From the NCBI GenBank assembly GCA_020636215.1, contig JACJYG010000007.1:62001-126000 (forward strand): a stretch of 64,000 bases of DNA. Reading direction: 5' to 3'. Shown here piece by piece: positions 1 to 9,256 of this stretch. Each line of letters opens with the position of its first letter. The stretch's first letter is position 1. A program made the translations under genes and the position numbers. The DNA comes from Lewinellaceae bacterium (GTDB lineage: Bacteria; Bacteroidota; Bacteroidia; Chitinophagales; Saprospiraceae). The notes below the pieces were generated by a model, which worked only from the letters and a program-made list of their open reading frames with translations, made no database searches and was not told where the DNA came from.

Positions 1-1
1 C

Positions 2-661
2 GAAGTACTCCGTGCCGGTAGCGGGCCTGTTTTGAATGCCCACAATGGCGCACTTACCCACAATCAGCTCACCGACGCCAAGGGCAGGGTGTTGGTTTCT
101 ACTTATCAGATCAATGTGCCGGACTATCAATTGATGTCTGACCTTTCACCCGCCTTTCAGCAGGCCTTTTCCGTGATGCAAGCAGGAGGGAAGTACCGGT
201 TCCACATTCCGGTGGCGGAATTCCAGGACGCCATGCGTTCGCAGGGTTCCCTGACGCTGTCGGGTGGGCAGGTAATGTGGGATATGGAACTACTGGAGGT
301 GTTGCCACCTAAGCCGGACGGAGCCAGGTTACTGGCGCAAACGCTGAAGCAGGAGGGGCCCGATGCGGCTTTCCAGCAATACCGTTTCCTGCTCAGCAGT
401 GGTGAGGCTTATTTTGGTGAATGGGAAGTTAACCAGGCGGGTTACCTGTTCCTGGGGCAAGGCAAGACGGCGGAAGCGATTGAGATCCTTTCCGAAAATG
501 TGAGGAACCATCCCAATTCCGCCAATGCAAACGATAGCCTGGCGGAAGCCTATTTGAAAGCCGGCGAACCAGCTATGGCGGCAAAATATTACGAAAAGTC
601 CCTGAATCTCAATCCACAAAATGACAATGCCCGGGCCATGCTGGCGAAGTTAAGGGAGTAA
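2..661 (+). CDS. FKBP-type peptidyl-prolyl isomerase fused to TPR repeats (5' partial)
   Basis: The reading frame is open to the left edge, so the N-terminus is missing. The TTG at 32 is unlikely to be the true start because homology-like sequence continues upstream of it (VLRAGSGPV). The first ~105 visible residues resemble an FKBP domain: a short 'LTDAKGRVLVSTY' strand, an 'AFQQAFSVMQAGGKYRFHIP' segment like the FKBP 'M..G.k..l.IP' region, and a closing 'MWDMELLEV' strand. The rest carries about two TPR units (AGYLFLGQGKTAEAIEIL; AEAYLKAGEPAMAAKYYEKS). Such proteins usually act as periplasmic or outer-membrane folding helpers, but no signal peptide can be seen in the fragment. Catalytic activity is uncertain because several canonical FKBP aromatic residues are not obvious. 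Confidence 0.7.
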   Translation, partial: EVLRAGSGPVLNAHNGALTHNQLTDAKGRVLVSTYQINVPDYQLMSDLSPAFQQAFSVMQAGGKYRFHIPVAEFQDAMRSQGSLTLSGGQVMWDMELLEVLPPKPDGARLLAQTLKQEGPDAAFQQYRFLLSSGEAYFGEWEVNQAGYLFLGQGKTAEAIEILSENVRNHPNSANANDSLAEAYLKAGEPAMAAKYYEKSLNLNPQNDNARAMLAKLRE

Positions 662-827
662 ACGCTCAGGAGAAGCCTGGCAGGGTTTAGAAAGCTTGAG
701 AGGGGGATTACGTTGAGCAAGCTAGCGTTCCCCCCTCTCTACCCGCTCAACAGCTTCCGTCTTCTCTTTCTTTTTCATTTGCACCGCATTGCTGGCTTGT
801 TTAAATTGAGGGCGTTAAGCAACAGCC

Positions 828-1673
828 ATGAGAAACAAGATATTTTTTTACGCCCTTCCCCTTTTACTTGCAGTTGGTTTATGGAGCTGCAGCGAGAACG
901 CTTCTCCGGCTTCCCGGCAGGAATCAGAACGGCAAGACAGCCTGTCGGCAGCCACTATATTGGATCTCTCGAGCCTACGGGAGGATGATGAGTTATTGGC
1001 GGCAATCGATATAAGGATTCCGTACGACCTGATGGCAGGGGCCGCCCGCGAGTATCGGGCAATATCCCTGGAAAAGGTGCTGCGTAACCACTTTGGCGCC
1101 TGGCTTGGGCCTGCCATGGCCGATTCTTTAGTGTTGTCCTTTATTTGTAAGGATGGCTATGCACCTTCCATGCCGTTGAAGCAGGCATTGGAGGCGGATG
1201 GCTACCTTGCCTTTAAATCCCACCAATCCCCTGTTGGCCAAAATTGGCCCGATAGCCTGGCGGAGGCCTATTCTCCTTTCTATTTGGTTTGGGAAGTACC
1301 CCGGGAGGAAGCTGCGCACTACCCCTGGCCCTATGGCCTGGTGCAAATCCGCCTCCAGCCGGTTGCCCTTGCTTATGCCGACGCTTACCCCAAGGGGAGT
1401 GGGCCCGCTCTGGCCGGTTTCGACGTATTCCGGGCGAAGTGCCTGAAGTGCCATTCCGTCAACAAAGTAGGGGGTAATATGGGGCAGGAATTCAACTATC
1501 CCAAGAGCCTGACGGAGTATTGGGAAAAGGGCGATGTAAAAGCTTTTGTCAATGATCCGCAGTCGTTCCGTTACAACAGTGAAATGACGGAGCACCCAAA
1601 GCTCACTGAGGAACAGTTTGAAGCCCTTTGGGATTATCTATTGTATATGAAAGATCACAAACTGGAGCGATAA
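828..1673 (+). CDS. c-type cytochrome lipoprotein with molybdopterin-oxidoreductase-like N-terminal region
   Basis: A 281-aa exported lipoprotein. The signal peptide ends in a lipobox (GLWSC, Cys21). One haem c motif, CLKCH, lies at residues 205-209, and a downstream SEMTEHP supplies a plausible Met ligand, so this is a class I-like monohaem cytochrome ending in LWDYLLYMKDHK. The middle region (LSFICKDGYAPSMPLKQAL) resembles the fold of oxidoreductase molybdopterin-binding (sulfite-oxidase-like) domains, but no molybdopterin-binding Cys is apparent, so I read it as structural only. The likely role is electron transfer on the periplasmic face. It stands alone, convergent with aroQ. The haem-binding call is firm; the redox partner is unknown. 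Confidence 0.75.
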   Translation: MRNKIFFYALPLLLAVGLWSCSENASPASRQESERQDSLSAATILDLSSLREDDELLAAIDIRIPYDLMAGAAREYRAISLEKVLRNHFGAWLGPAMADSLVLSFICKDGYAPSMPLKQALEADGYLAFKSHQSPVGQNWPDSLAEAYSPFYLVWEVPREEAAHYPWPYGLVQIRLQPVALAYADAYPKGSGPALAGFDVFRAKCLKCHSVNKVGGNMGQEFNYPKSLTEYWEKGDVKAFVNDPQSFRYNSEMTEHPKLTEEQFEALWDYLLYMKDHKLER

Positions 1674-1695
1674 CGCCTGCTTCCTGTGCTATTCG

Positions 1696-2112
1696 CTACA
1701 GTGTAAAAAAGCGGATGGCCAACTCATAGCCTTTCATGCCCAGCCCCACGATCACGCCGCGGCAATTGGGAGAAAGAAAGGAGTGGTGGCGAAAGGCCTC
1801 GCGGTCGTATACATTGGAGATATGCAGTTCGATGACGGGGGTTCGGATGGAAGCGATGGCGTCGGCAATTGCGACAGAGGTGTGGGTGTAAGCCCCGGCA
1901 TTGAGTACAATGCCATCGTAGGTAAAGCCTACCTCGTGTAGTTTATCAATAATGGCCCCTTCATGGTTGCTTTGGAAGTAGTGCAAGGTGAGGTGAGGAT
2001 ATTCGCCCTGCAATTGTGCGAAGTATTCCTCAAAACTTTGCCGGCCATAGATGTGCGGCTCGCGTGTGCCGAGCAGATTGAGGTTTGGGCCGTTGATGAC
2101 GATTATTTTCAT
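1696..2112 (-). CDS. aroQ: type II 3-dehydroquinate dehydratase
   Basis: A 138-aa cytoplasmic enzyme of the shikimate pathway that converts 3-dehydroquinate to 3-dehydroshikimate. The N-terminus has the family signature INGPNLNLLGTREPHIYG, containing the catalytic arginine and tyrosine. YFQSNHEGAIID and LNAGAYTHTSVA follow, then the HISN and REAFRHHS segments that bind substrate. Length is close to the usual 140-150 aa. It is monocistronic, convergent with the cytochrome gene and followed upstream by recQ on the same strand after a 120-bp gap. The identification is firm. Confidence 0.95.
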   Translation of the reverse strand: MKIIVINGPNLNLLGTREPHIYGRQSFEEYFAQLQGEYPHLTLHYFQSNHEGAIIDKLHEVGFTYDGIVLNAGAYTHTSVAIADAIASIRTPVIELHISNVYDREAFRHHSFLSPNCRGVIVGLGMKGYELAIRFFTL

Positions 2113-2232
2113 TTTCAGGTCTTTAGGTCTAAACGTCGCCTGTCAATAGACATGAGCGTCGAAATGTCTGCTGTGTCAACAAGCCTTAAGGCCGGGATGG
2201 GGGGCGGAAACAGCCCAAAATAAGACACTGAA

Positions 2233-4431
2233 TTAATTGGCCATATCCGACAGGAACTTGATGCGCACCAATTGTATCTCCTCCATGGTGATATCGTCTT
2301 CCCGCAGCCCTTCGAAGGCTTCGTCGAGGGAATCAGTTGAAGCCCCCATAAAGTAATCCACTATTTCTTCGCGGGAATATTCATCTACGTTGTCTTCAAG
2401 GTAGTAGTCGATATTTACTTTGGTGCCGGAAGTGACAATGGCGTAAAGTTCCTGCATGAGGTCTTCCATGCTCAGGTTGTTGGCGTCGGCCAGGTCTTCC
2501 AATGGCATTTTGCGGTCGATACCCTGGATGATATTGACTTTTACCTTTGACTTATTGGCCACCTGTTTGACGACGAAGTCATTGGGCCGGTCGATATCAT
2601 TCTCCTCGACGTATTGTTTGATAAGGTTGAGGAAGGGCCGGCTGTAGCGGAGCGCCTTTCCTTTACTCACCCCACTGATGTTGGCCATATCTTCCATTGT
2701 GATCGGATATTGGGTGGCCATATCTTCGAGGGAGGGGTCCTGGAAAATTACGAAGGGTGGGACGCCATGCCTTTTGGCTTCCTGGCGGCGCAGGTCCTTC
2801 AGCATTTTCATCAGGTTGTTGTCCAATACTGCGGCGCCGCCTCGGGATTCCTCCGCTTCCATCACTTCGCCTTCAAAATTGTGGTCCATAGGGATCTTGA
2901 AGGAGTAGGGTTTTTCGAGGAATTCCCGTCCTTTATCGGTGATCTTCAGCAGGCCATAGGTCTCAATATCTTTGCGCAGCAAGCCATTGAGCAGGGCCTG
3001 GCGGAAGACGGAGCTCCAGAAAGTTTCATCTTTATCTTTGCCAATGGCGAACAAGGGTTTTTGGCTAAAACCGAAATCTTTGATCTCCTTGGAATCCTTG
3101 CCGGACACGAAGTTGATCATCGTCTTGATGCCGTAGTTTTCGTCGAGTTCCAGGACGGATTGCAGGGCGTGCTGGATTTCCTTTTTCACTTCCACTTTTT
3201 CCTTCGGATGGCGGCAGTTGTCGCACATCTTGTTACAGTTTTCTTCTTCGTAGGGTTCTCCGAAGTAATGAAGCAGGAAGCGGCGGCGGCAGGAGCTAGC
3301 TTCGGCATAGGCCATGACCTCTGCCATGAGTTGAGCGCCCATTTCCCGTTCGGCGACGGGTTTGTCACGCAGGAATTTTTCCAGTTTCAGAATATCCTTG
3401 TAGGCGTAGAATGCGATGCACCTGCCCTCCATTCCGTCGCGGCCGGCGCGGCCGGTTTCCTGGTAATAATTTTCGATACTTTTGGGGATATCGAAGTGGA
3501 TGACAAAGCGCACATCCGGTTTATCGATGCCCATGCCGAAAGCGATAGTGGCCACGATGACATCGATCTCTTCCATCAGAAAATCGTCCTGGGTCTTGCT
3601 GCGGGTTTTGGCATCGAGGCCGGCATGGTAGGGAGCAGCTTTTATGTCATTGACTTCCAGGACTTTGGCGATGTCTTCGGCCGATTTTCGGCTTTGAACA
3701 TATATAATGCCAGATTGCCCCGGCATGTTTTTGATAATCTGTACGATCTGTTTGACGGCCTGTTCTTTTTTGCCCTTGGGCCGCACTTCGTAGAACAGGT
3801 TTTCCCGGTTGAAGGAAGAGATGAAGGTTTTTTCGCCCCTCATATTGAGGTTCTTGACGATATCCGACTGCACTTTGGGGGTTGCGGTGGCCGTGAGGGC
3901 AACGATGGGGATCTCTTTATTGATGGCGTCCAGCATGGCGCGGATCCGCCGGTACTCGGGGCGGAAGTCGTGCCCCCATTCCGAGATACAGTGGGCTTCA
4001 TCAACGGCTACAAAGGAGACGTCGACCTGTTGGAAGAATTCAATATTTTCGTCTTTGGTCAGGGTTTCCGGGGCGATAAAGAGCAGTTTGGTGCGCCCAT
4101 CGGAAATATCCTGCTTGACGAGTTTCATCTGCGCCTTAGTCAGGGATGAGTTCAGAAAATGAGCTACTTCATCGGTTTGGCTATATCCACGGATTGAATC
4201 CACCTGGTTTTTCATCAGGGCGATCAAGGGGGAGATGATGATCGCCGTACCATCCAGCATAAGGGCCGGCAACTGGTAGCAAAGAGATTTGCCACCACCG
4301 GTAGGCATGATCACGAAGGTGTCGTGGCCGCTCAGTACACTTTTTATGATAGCTTCCTGCCTGCCCTTGAAGCTGTCAAATCCAAAGTATTGCTGTAGCG
4401 CCTCATGCAAGGTTTCTTTCGTCACTGTCAT
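2233..4431 (-). CDS. recQ: ATP-dependent DNA helicase RecQ
   Basis: A 732-aa superfamily 2 helicase of the RecQ type, acting 3'-5' in recombinational repair. Visible parts in order: Walker A TGGGKS (44-49), DEAH box (144-147) followed by CISEWGHDFRPEYRRI (the RecQ aromatic-rich loop), helicase C-domain motif QETGRAGRDGM, a zinc-binding RQC region with the cysteine set CRRRF...NCNKMCDNC (~380-405), and an HRDC domain (RRQEAKRHGVPPFVIFQD). A C-terminal helical extension of ~110 residues after HRDC ends in an acidic tail; this extra winged-helix-like domain is common in Bacteroidota RecQ. Full length and intact. A divergent intergenic gap of 160 bp separates it from kdsD. Confidence 0.96.
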   Translation of the reverse strand: MTVTKETLHEALQQYFGFDSFKGRQEAIIKSVLSGHDTFVIMPTGGGKSLCYQLPALMLDGTAIIISPLIALMKNQVDSIRGYSQTDEVAHFLNSSLTKAQMKLVKQDISDGRTKLLFIAPETLTKDENIEFFQQVDVSFVAVDEAHCISEWGHDFRPEYRRIRAMLDAINKEIPIVALTATATPKVQSDIVKNLNMRGEKTFISSFNRENLFYEVRPKGKKEQAVKQIVQIIKNMPGQSGIIYVQSRKSAEDIAKVLEVNDIKAAPYHAGLDAKTRSKTQDDFLMEEIDVIVATIAFGMGIDKPDVRFVIHFDIPKSIENYYQETGRAGRDGMEGRCIAFYAYKDILKLEKFLRDKPVAEREMGAQLMAEVMAYAEASSCRRRFLLHYFGEPYEEENCNKMCDNCRHPKEKVEVKKEIQHALQSVLELDENYGIKTMINFVSGKDSKEIKDFGFSQKPLFAIGKDKDETFWSSVFRQALLNGLLRKDIETYGLLKITDKGREFLEKPYSFKIPMDHNFEGEVMEAEESRGGAAVLDNNLMKMLKDLRRQEAKRHGVPPFVIFQDPSLEDMATQYPITMEDMANISGVSKGKALRYSRPFLNLIKQYVEENDIDRPNDFVVKQVANKSKVKVNIIQGIDRKMPLEDLADANNLSMEDLMQELYAIVTSGTKVNIDYYLEDNVDEYSREEIVDYFMGASTDSLDEAFEGLREDDITMEEIQLVRIKFLSDMAN

Positions 4432-4591
4432 GGCTCGCTAATTCTTTTTTTGACTTATTTTTACGCTTTGGCAAGTTGGGATGGGCCTTCTAATATACTC
4501 AAAAAATATCTTTTGCCAGGTCTAAATCCAATTTTTCACAATTACTTTCAGCCTGCTTTTTCAAAAAGCTTCCAAAAATACAAAAAATAAA

Positions 4592-5563
4592 GTGATATCA
4601 GAAGCATTAATTGCAAAAACAGCCCTACGGACTATAGAGATTGAAGCCGAGGCCCTGTTGGCCCTTAAACACAGTATTAACGCGGATTTTACGGCCTGTG
4701 TGGAGGCCGTTTTCCATTGCCGTGGGCGATTGGTCGTCACCGGGATCGGGAAAAGTGCATTGGTTGGGCAAAAGATTGTGGCTACCCTGAATTCTACGGG
4801 CACGCCAGCTCTTTTTATGCATGCTGCGGACGCCATCCACGGCGACCTGGGCATGCTGCAGCCCAATGATTATGCGCTATGCATATCCAAAAGCGGTGAA
4901 ACCCCCGAGATAAAAGTCCTCGTCCCGCTGCTGAAAAACCTGGGTAATACCCTGATCGGCATGGTGAGCAACTGCAATTCCTACCTGGGGCAGCAGGCTA
5001 AATATGTGCTGCATACGCCAATTTCCCAGGAAGCCGACCCCAATAATCTGGCCCCAACAGCCAGTACAACGGCCCAGATGGCGATGGGGGATGCCCTCGC
5101 AACTTCCTTGCTGGCATTGCGGGGATTTACCCCCCTTGACTTTGCCCAGTTCCATCCCGGTGGCGCATTGGGAAAACAACTCTACCTGCGTGTTCACGAT
5201 ATTTTCCCCAACAACGAAAAGCCTTCCGTACAGCGAGAGGACGCTATCCAAAGGGCTATCCTGGAAATGACCTCCAAGCGGCTGGGCGCCACCGCCGTAC
5301 TAGATGCTACGGGCCGCCTTTGCGGCATCATCACCGACGGTGACTTGCGGCGCATGCTGGAGCGGGGCGCTGATATCAACAAACTGCAGGCCCGCGATAT
5401 TATGAACGAAAAACCCAAAATCATTCACAAGGATGAAATGGCGGCTTTAGCCCTGCAAATGATGCGCAAAAACAGTATTACCCAGCTTATAGTTGTCGAT
5501 GACGACAACAAATTTCTTGGGTTTGTTCATTTGCATGATCTGATCCGGGAAGGGCTGATCTGA
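4592..5563 (+). CDS. kdsD: D-arabinose 5-phosphate isomerase (KpsF/GutQ family)
   Basis: A 323-aa cytoplasmic enzyme of the KdsD/KpsF type that interconverts ribulose 5-phosphate and arabinose 5-phosphate, the first step toward Kdo for lipopolysaccharide. The SIS domain spans ~35-175, with phosphosugar-binding GIGKSA (51-56) and KSGETPE (100-106), and AQFHPGGALGKQL closes the domain. A CBS pair follows (~200-323; LCGIITDGDLRRML, FLGFVHLHDLI). The start is GTG at 4592; no ATG fits the homology better. A dispersed hairpin element begins 43 bp after the stop codon. Kdo synthase genes are not nearby. Confidence 0.93.
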   Translation: MISEALIAKTALRTIEIEAEALLALKHSINADFTACVEAVFHCRGRLVVTGIGKSALVGQKIVATLNSTGTPALFMHAADAIHGDLGMLQPNDYALCISKSGETPEIKVLVPLLKNLGNTLIGMVSNCNSYLGQQAKYVLHTPISQEADPNNLAPTASTTAQMAMGDALATSLLALRGFTPLDFAQFHPGGALGKQLYLRVHDIFPNNEKPSVQREDAIQRAILEMTSKRLGATAVLDATGRLCGIITDGDLRRMLERGADINKLQARDIMNEKPKIIHKDEMAALALQMMRKNSITQLIVVDDDNKFLGFVHLHDLIREGLI

Positions 5564-5605
5564 AGCCTGCCTGGCGGAGCGCATAGCGCATAGAGCATGG
5601 AGCAA

Positions 5606-5670
5606 ATGAAAAGGTGCACCGCAGCTTTTCATCCCGATGAGATCCGGTGGATCGAGATCGAGAGGGAGTG
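5606..5670 (+). repeat. dispersed 60-bp hairpin element, copy 1
   Basis: Copy 1 of a four-copy element (others at 22714-22773, 44171-44198 and 63838-63897). It starts with AAAAGGTGCACCGCAGCTTTT, an imperfect hairpin, followed by a perfect palindrome GATCCGGTGGATC and then a second GATCG-type repeat. It lies just after the kdsD stop, in the same orientation, so it could end or stabilise the transcript. Confidence 0.75.
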
Positions 5671-5767
5671 GAGCAGGGGAGGAGCGCGCTGATATTGGGG
5701 GGCGGTACACCTAAGCATTTTTGCACCTTAGTAATCTGAAGCACTTAGCTGTTTTACCGAAAACCGA

Positions 5768-6799
5768 ATGTCGTATAAAACTATCTTTTTCTTAATGCTC
5801 TTCTTGTTGAGCTGTTCCCGTCCGCGGGAGCGGGAAGTGTATCCTGCATTTTACCATTGGCAGACGCGGCTGGAGCTGAGTCCTGGCGAGCGCACTTTGG
5901 CGGATAGCCTGGGCGCGCGCCGGCTTTACGTCAAATTTTTTGATGTTGACTGGGATGGGGCTTTCGGGGAGCCGGCCCCTCTGGCGGAGGTGCAGCTCGC
6001 TCCGGCGACCTATACCGGGCTGGAGGTTGTGCCGGCAGTTTTTATTACAAACCGCAGCCTGGAGCAATTGCCAATGGAAGGCGTAGCCAGGCTGGCCGCA
6101 AATATCATCGATCATATCTTTGTCCTGGCGGAAGCGGACAGCAGCCTGCAATTGCGGGAAATTCAGCTCGATTGCGACTGGACGGCCGGTACGCGGGAGG
6201 TTTATTTCCAATTGCTGCGGCTGATGGGAGAAAAGCTGGAAGCCCGGGGCGTCAGCCTGTCTGCTACCATCCGGCTGCATCAGTTGCGTTATCCGGAGCG
6301 TACGGGGGTGCCGCCGGTAAAGCGCGGCATGCTGATGTTTTACAACATGGGTAGCCTGGAAGACTGGGCGGAACCCAATTCCATTCTCAACCTGAAAAAG
6401 GCGGAACCCTACCTGCAAGGCTTTGCCGATTATCCGTTACCGCTGGATCTGGCCCTGCCCTTGTTCCACTGGGGCGTGCTGTACCGGGAAGGCCGGATGA
6501 TCCGCCTGATCAACAACCTGGAGGAAGGGCAACTGGCCGACAGAGCCCGGTTTCAGTTACTTGGCCCGGGCCGTTATCAGGTGGTACAGGGGACTTTTCT
6601 GGATGGATATTACCTTTATGAGGGCGACCTGATCCGCCTGGAATCCGTTGATGCGGGCTTATTGCAGCAGGCTGCCCGGCGATTGCAGCGATTGCCGTGG
6701 GGGCCGGAAATGACCTTGGCCTTTTATCATCTGGACAGCACGGCGGTGCGTGCATTCAAGATAGCGGATTTGGCCCAGCTTGAAGAGGCTTTCCGCTAA
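5768..6799 (+). CDS. conserved lipoprotein, possibly DUF3142-like
   Basis: A 343-aa protein with a short lipoprotein signal (MLFLLSCS; Cys16-17 region). The following FYHWQTRLEL, LYVKFFDVDWDG, VVPAVFITNR and REIQLDCDWT segments have the rhythm of a TIM-barrel-like fold. I recall the 'FYHW...KFFDVDW' pattern from uncharacterised Bacteroidota proteins similar to DUF3142; that link is from memory and not verified. A typical glycosidase acid/base pair cannot be assigned with confidence. The next gene starts 6 bp after the stop, so the two are very probably co-transcribed. Function unknown; an envelope location is inferred from the signal. Confidence 0.7.
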   Translation: MSYKTIFFLMLFLLSCSRPREREVYPAFYHWQTRLELSPGERTLADSLGARRLYVKFFDVDWDGAFGEPAPLAEVQLAPATYTGLEVVPAVFITNRSLEQLPMEGVARLAANIIDHIFVLAEADSSLQLREIQLDCDWTAGTREVYFQLLRLMGEKLEARGVSLSATIRLHQLRYPERTGVPPVKRGMLMFYNMGSLEDWAEPNSILNLKKAEPYLQGFADYPLPLDLALPLFHWGVLYREGRMIRLINNLEEGQLADRARFQLLGPGRYQVVQGTFLDGYYLYEGDLIRLESVDAGLLQQAARRLQRLPWGPEMTLAFYHLDSTAVRAFKIADLAQLEEAFR

Positions 6800-6805
6800 T
6801 TCCTG

Positions 6806-9124
6806 ATGGACAATCAATTTTCTGCTGTATCTTCAGCGGTAAAAAGCGACTGGCTTATGCGCCGCCTGATCCCCTTTGCTGTTGTGGCCTTGTTTTTGTG
6901 CTGCTGGTTATTCCCTACTGCCATAGCCAGCAACTGCCGCCCATTGCCGCCACCCTTTTCCGGTTATTCCTTCATCAGCCCTCGCATCCTGGACCCGCGC
7001 CTGCCAGGCGCCAACCTTTATATCGACTTTGACGCCCTGGAAGCCTATTACAAGCAAAAGGGGAATATACAAGTGAAGGACAATCTGGAAGAATGGGAGG
7101 AACGCTTTTGTGGGGTCCCGGAATTACGGGATATCGGTATTGTCGTTTATCAGTCTTCTATCAGTGAGCTGGAGCAGTTGCGGTCGGCCATGAAAAGCCG
7201 TTCTGTATCGCTGGGGTACCAGTTGGAGGATAACACCTTTGCCCGGTATCTGCGGCGCAACAAATGTGAAGAAACCGTTACCTACCTGATCTTTGCTAAA
7301 GAATGCGAGCCCTACGTGATCCAGCACAAGCCCTGGGAGAAACCACGGGCCATCTACGATGTAATGCAAAAACTGATCAGTAAGGGCTTACGGGACTTCC
7401 GAAAGACAAAGTCCCACTACATAAAACTGCGGTATGCCTACCAGATCATTCGGCTGGCGCATTACAGCAAGCAATATGAGCAGGTGCTGAAGCTCTATGA
7501 TGCGCTCATGCCTCAGATCGATAATGATCCCAGCCTCATTGAATACTGGATTATGGGCCATCGCGCCGGGGCTCTGCAAGCGTTGGGGCGCAATGCTGAA
7601 GCCGCTTATCTGTTCTCGAGGATTTTTGAAAACTGCCCCAGTAAGCGGGAAACGGCCTATCGCAGTTTCCGGATCAAAAATGACGAGGAGTGGAAGCAGT
7701 GTCTGGTATTGTGCCAGAGCGACCGCGAGCGGGCCGTCCTGTATGCCATTCGCGCCAATATGCCCGACAGTAAGCTGCTGGTGGAAATGAAGAACATTTA
7801 CACCCTGGACCCTACCAGCCCTTTCCTGGAACTGTTGCTCATCCAGGAGATGAAAAAGCTGGAGCGCCAGCTGCTGGGCCTGGGTTTCAATGACAAGCGC
7901 GCCCGCAACAAAGCTTATTACAATATTCCCGGCCCCGACGCCGGCGCCCGGGTGGTGGGCCTGCAGCAGTTCGTTACCCAGGTATTGGCCGAAGGCCTGA
8001 TGCCGGACGAGTCACTCTGGCGCCTGGCCAATGGATACCTTTACCTGATTGCCGGCAACTACGTCGATGCCCGGAAAGCTTTGCAGGAAGCCCACCGGGT
8101 TAACACCGACAAACTGCTGAAGGAACAACTTGAGGTGTTTGACCTCGTCCTGAAGATCAGTTCCTACCAAACTGTGACGGACAGCATGGAGAATGAGGTC
8201 GGCTATATCCGCGAGTACGATCCGCTTTATTACAAATACGAAGACTTCACCAACTTTACGGACGACAAGCTGGCCCAACTTTTCCGGCAGCAGGGCTATC
8301 CCGGAAAGGCTTTTTTGATGAACTATTCTCTGGGTAGCCTGCGGCCCAATCCCCAGCCGGAAATAATGGATGAGCTCATTGCTATTTGTCTCGACACGAA
8401 CCGCACCCGGCTGGAGGATCAGCTCGTCATGCAGGGTGACAGCACCTTTCTCAATCAATTGCTGGACATGCGCGCCACTTATCTGATGGGCCAGTTCCAG
8501 TTTGAGGCTGCTTTGGAGACCCTCAAAAAAATGGATCGGGTAGAATGGGACAACTTCGGCCTATTCAACCCTTTTGTGGAGCGCCTTAATGACTGCGTCA
8601 AATGCCGGCTGCCGGACACGGTGACGGTGATCAACAAGGGAGAACTACTCGAGCGTTTGCTAGATATGGAATACCGTGCCAAAGCGGCGACGGAGCGGAG
8701 CGACTGGTTGTATTACCAGCTCGGGCTGGCCTTGTACAATATGTCCTACTTTAGCTATTCCTGGAGAGCAATGGACTACTACCGCAGCGGCGCCAGCTTG
8801 TCAGTGGAGAACCTGAAGAATGGCGATGGCGTTGTCCCAGACCCCCGCTTCCCTTTTGGCAACCGGGAGCAGTTCGATTGTAGCCGGGCCCGGTATTATT
8901 TCGAAAGGGCAAGGATCGTCACCACGGACCCCAATCTGGCGGCGCGCGCCACTTTCATGGCAGCCAAATGCGAACGCAACGAATATTATGTCAACCGCTG
9001 GCGGGCAGACGCCAAACAGACCTTTGACAATTTCGAGTTACTACTCCAGAATTACCCCGATACAGAATTTTTCCTTCAGGCCATTCAGGAGTGCAAATAC
9101 TTACAGGCATACGCAACGCGTTAG
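6806..9124 (+). CDS. secreted TPR-like repeat protein, function unknown
   Basis: A 772-aa exported protein. The first ATG (6806) leaves 17 polar residues before the hydrophobic segment; ATG 6857 (MRRLIPFAVVALF) would give a classical signal peptide ending at TAIAS and may be the true start. The mature part begins NCRPLPPPFSGYSFISPRIL. From ~200 onward it is helical with TPR-like units (AYQIIRLAHYSKQYEQVLKL; AGALQALGRNAEAAYLFSRI; LANGYLYLIAGNYVDARKAL), and the C-terminus is a TPR-like helical repeat region (ARATFMAAKCERN). No catalytic motif is seen. It is translationally close to the preceding lipoprotein (6-bp gap), so the two may form a surface complex; that is inference. Confidence 0.75.
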   Translation: MDNQFSAVSSAVKSDWLMRRLIPFAVVALFLCCWLFPTAIASNCRPLPPPFSGYSFISPRILDPRLPGANLYIDFDALEAYYKQKGNIQVKDNLEEWEERFCGVPELRDIGIVVYQSSISELEQLRSAMKSRSVSLGYQLEDNTFARYLRRNKCEETVTYLIFAKECEPYVIQHKPWEKPRAIYDVMQKLISKGLRDFRKTKSHYIKLRYAYQIIRLAHYSKQYEQVLKLYDALMPQIDNDPSLIEYWIMGHRAGALQALGRNAEAAYLFSRIFENCPSKRETAYRSFRIKNDEEWKQCLVLCQSDRERAVLYAIRANMPDSKLLVEMKNIYTLDPTSPFLELLLIQEMKKLERQLLGLGFNDKRARNKAYYNIPGPDAGARVVGLQQFVTQVLAEGLMPDESLWRLANGYLYLIAGNYVDARKALQEAHRVNTDKLLKEQLEVFDLVLKISSYQTVTDSMENEVGYIREYDPLYYKYEDFTNFTDDKLAQLFRQQGYPGKAFLMNYSLGSLRPNPQPEIMDELIAICLDTNRTRLEDQLVMQGDSTFLNQLLDMRATYLMGQFQFEAALETLKKMDRVEWDNFGLFNPFVERLNDCVKCRLPDTVTVINKGELLERLLDMEYRAKAATERSDWLYYQLGLALYNMSYFSYSWRAMDYYRSGASLSVENLKNGDGVVPDPRFPFGNREQFDCSRARYYFERARIVTTDPNLAARATFMAAKCERNEYYVNRWRADAKQTFDNFELLLQNYPDTEFFLQAIQECKYLQAYATR

Positions 9125-9256
9125 ATTTCAGCGAAAGTCGAAATAAATATTTCCTTATCTTTATTGCTTAGAACATATCACCCGGGCGAGCAGGAGGCAA
9201 GTGTTCCGAGCATAATGCGCGGGCCTGTCAAACCGCCAAAAACTGATTGCAACACC

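Noticed and set aside
2614..4149. 511-aa open frame on the plus strand
   Set aside because: Antisense to recQ; composition Phe/Gly/His-rich as expected for a shadow.
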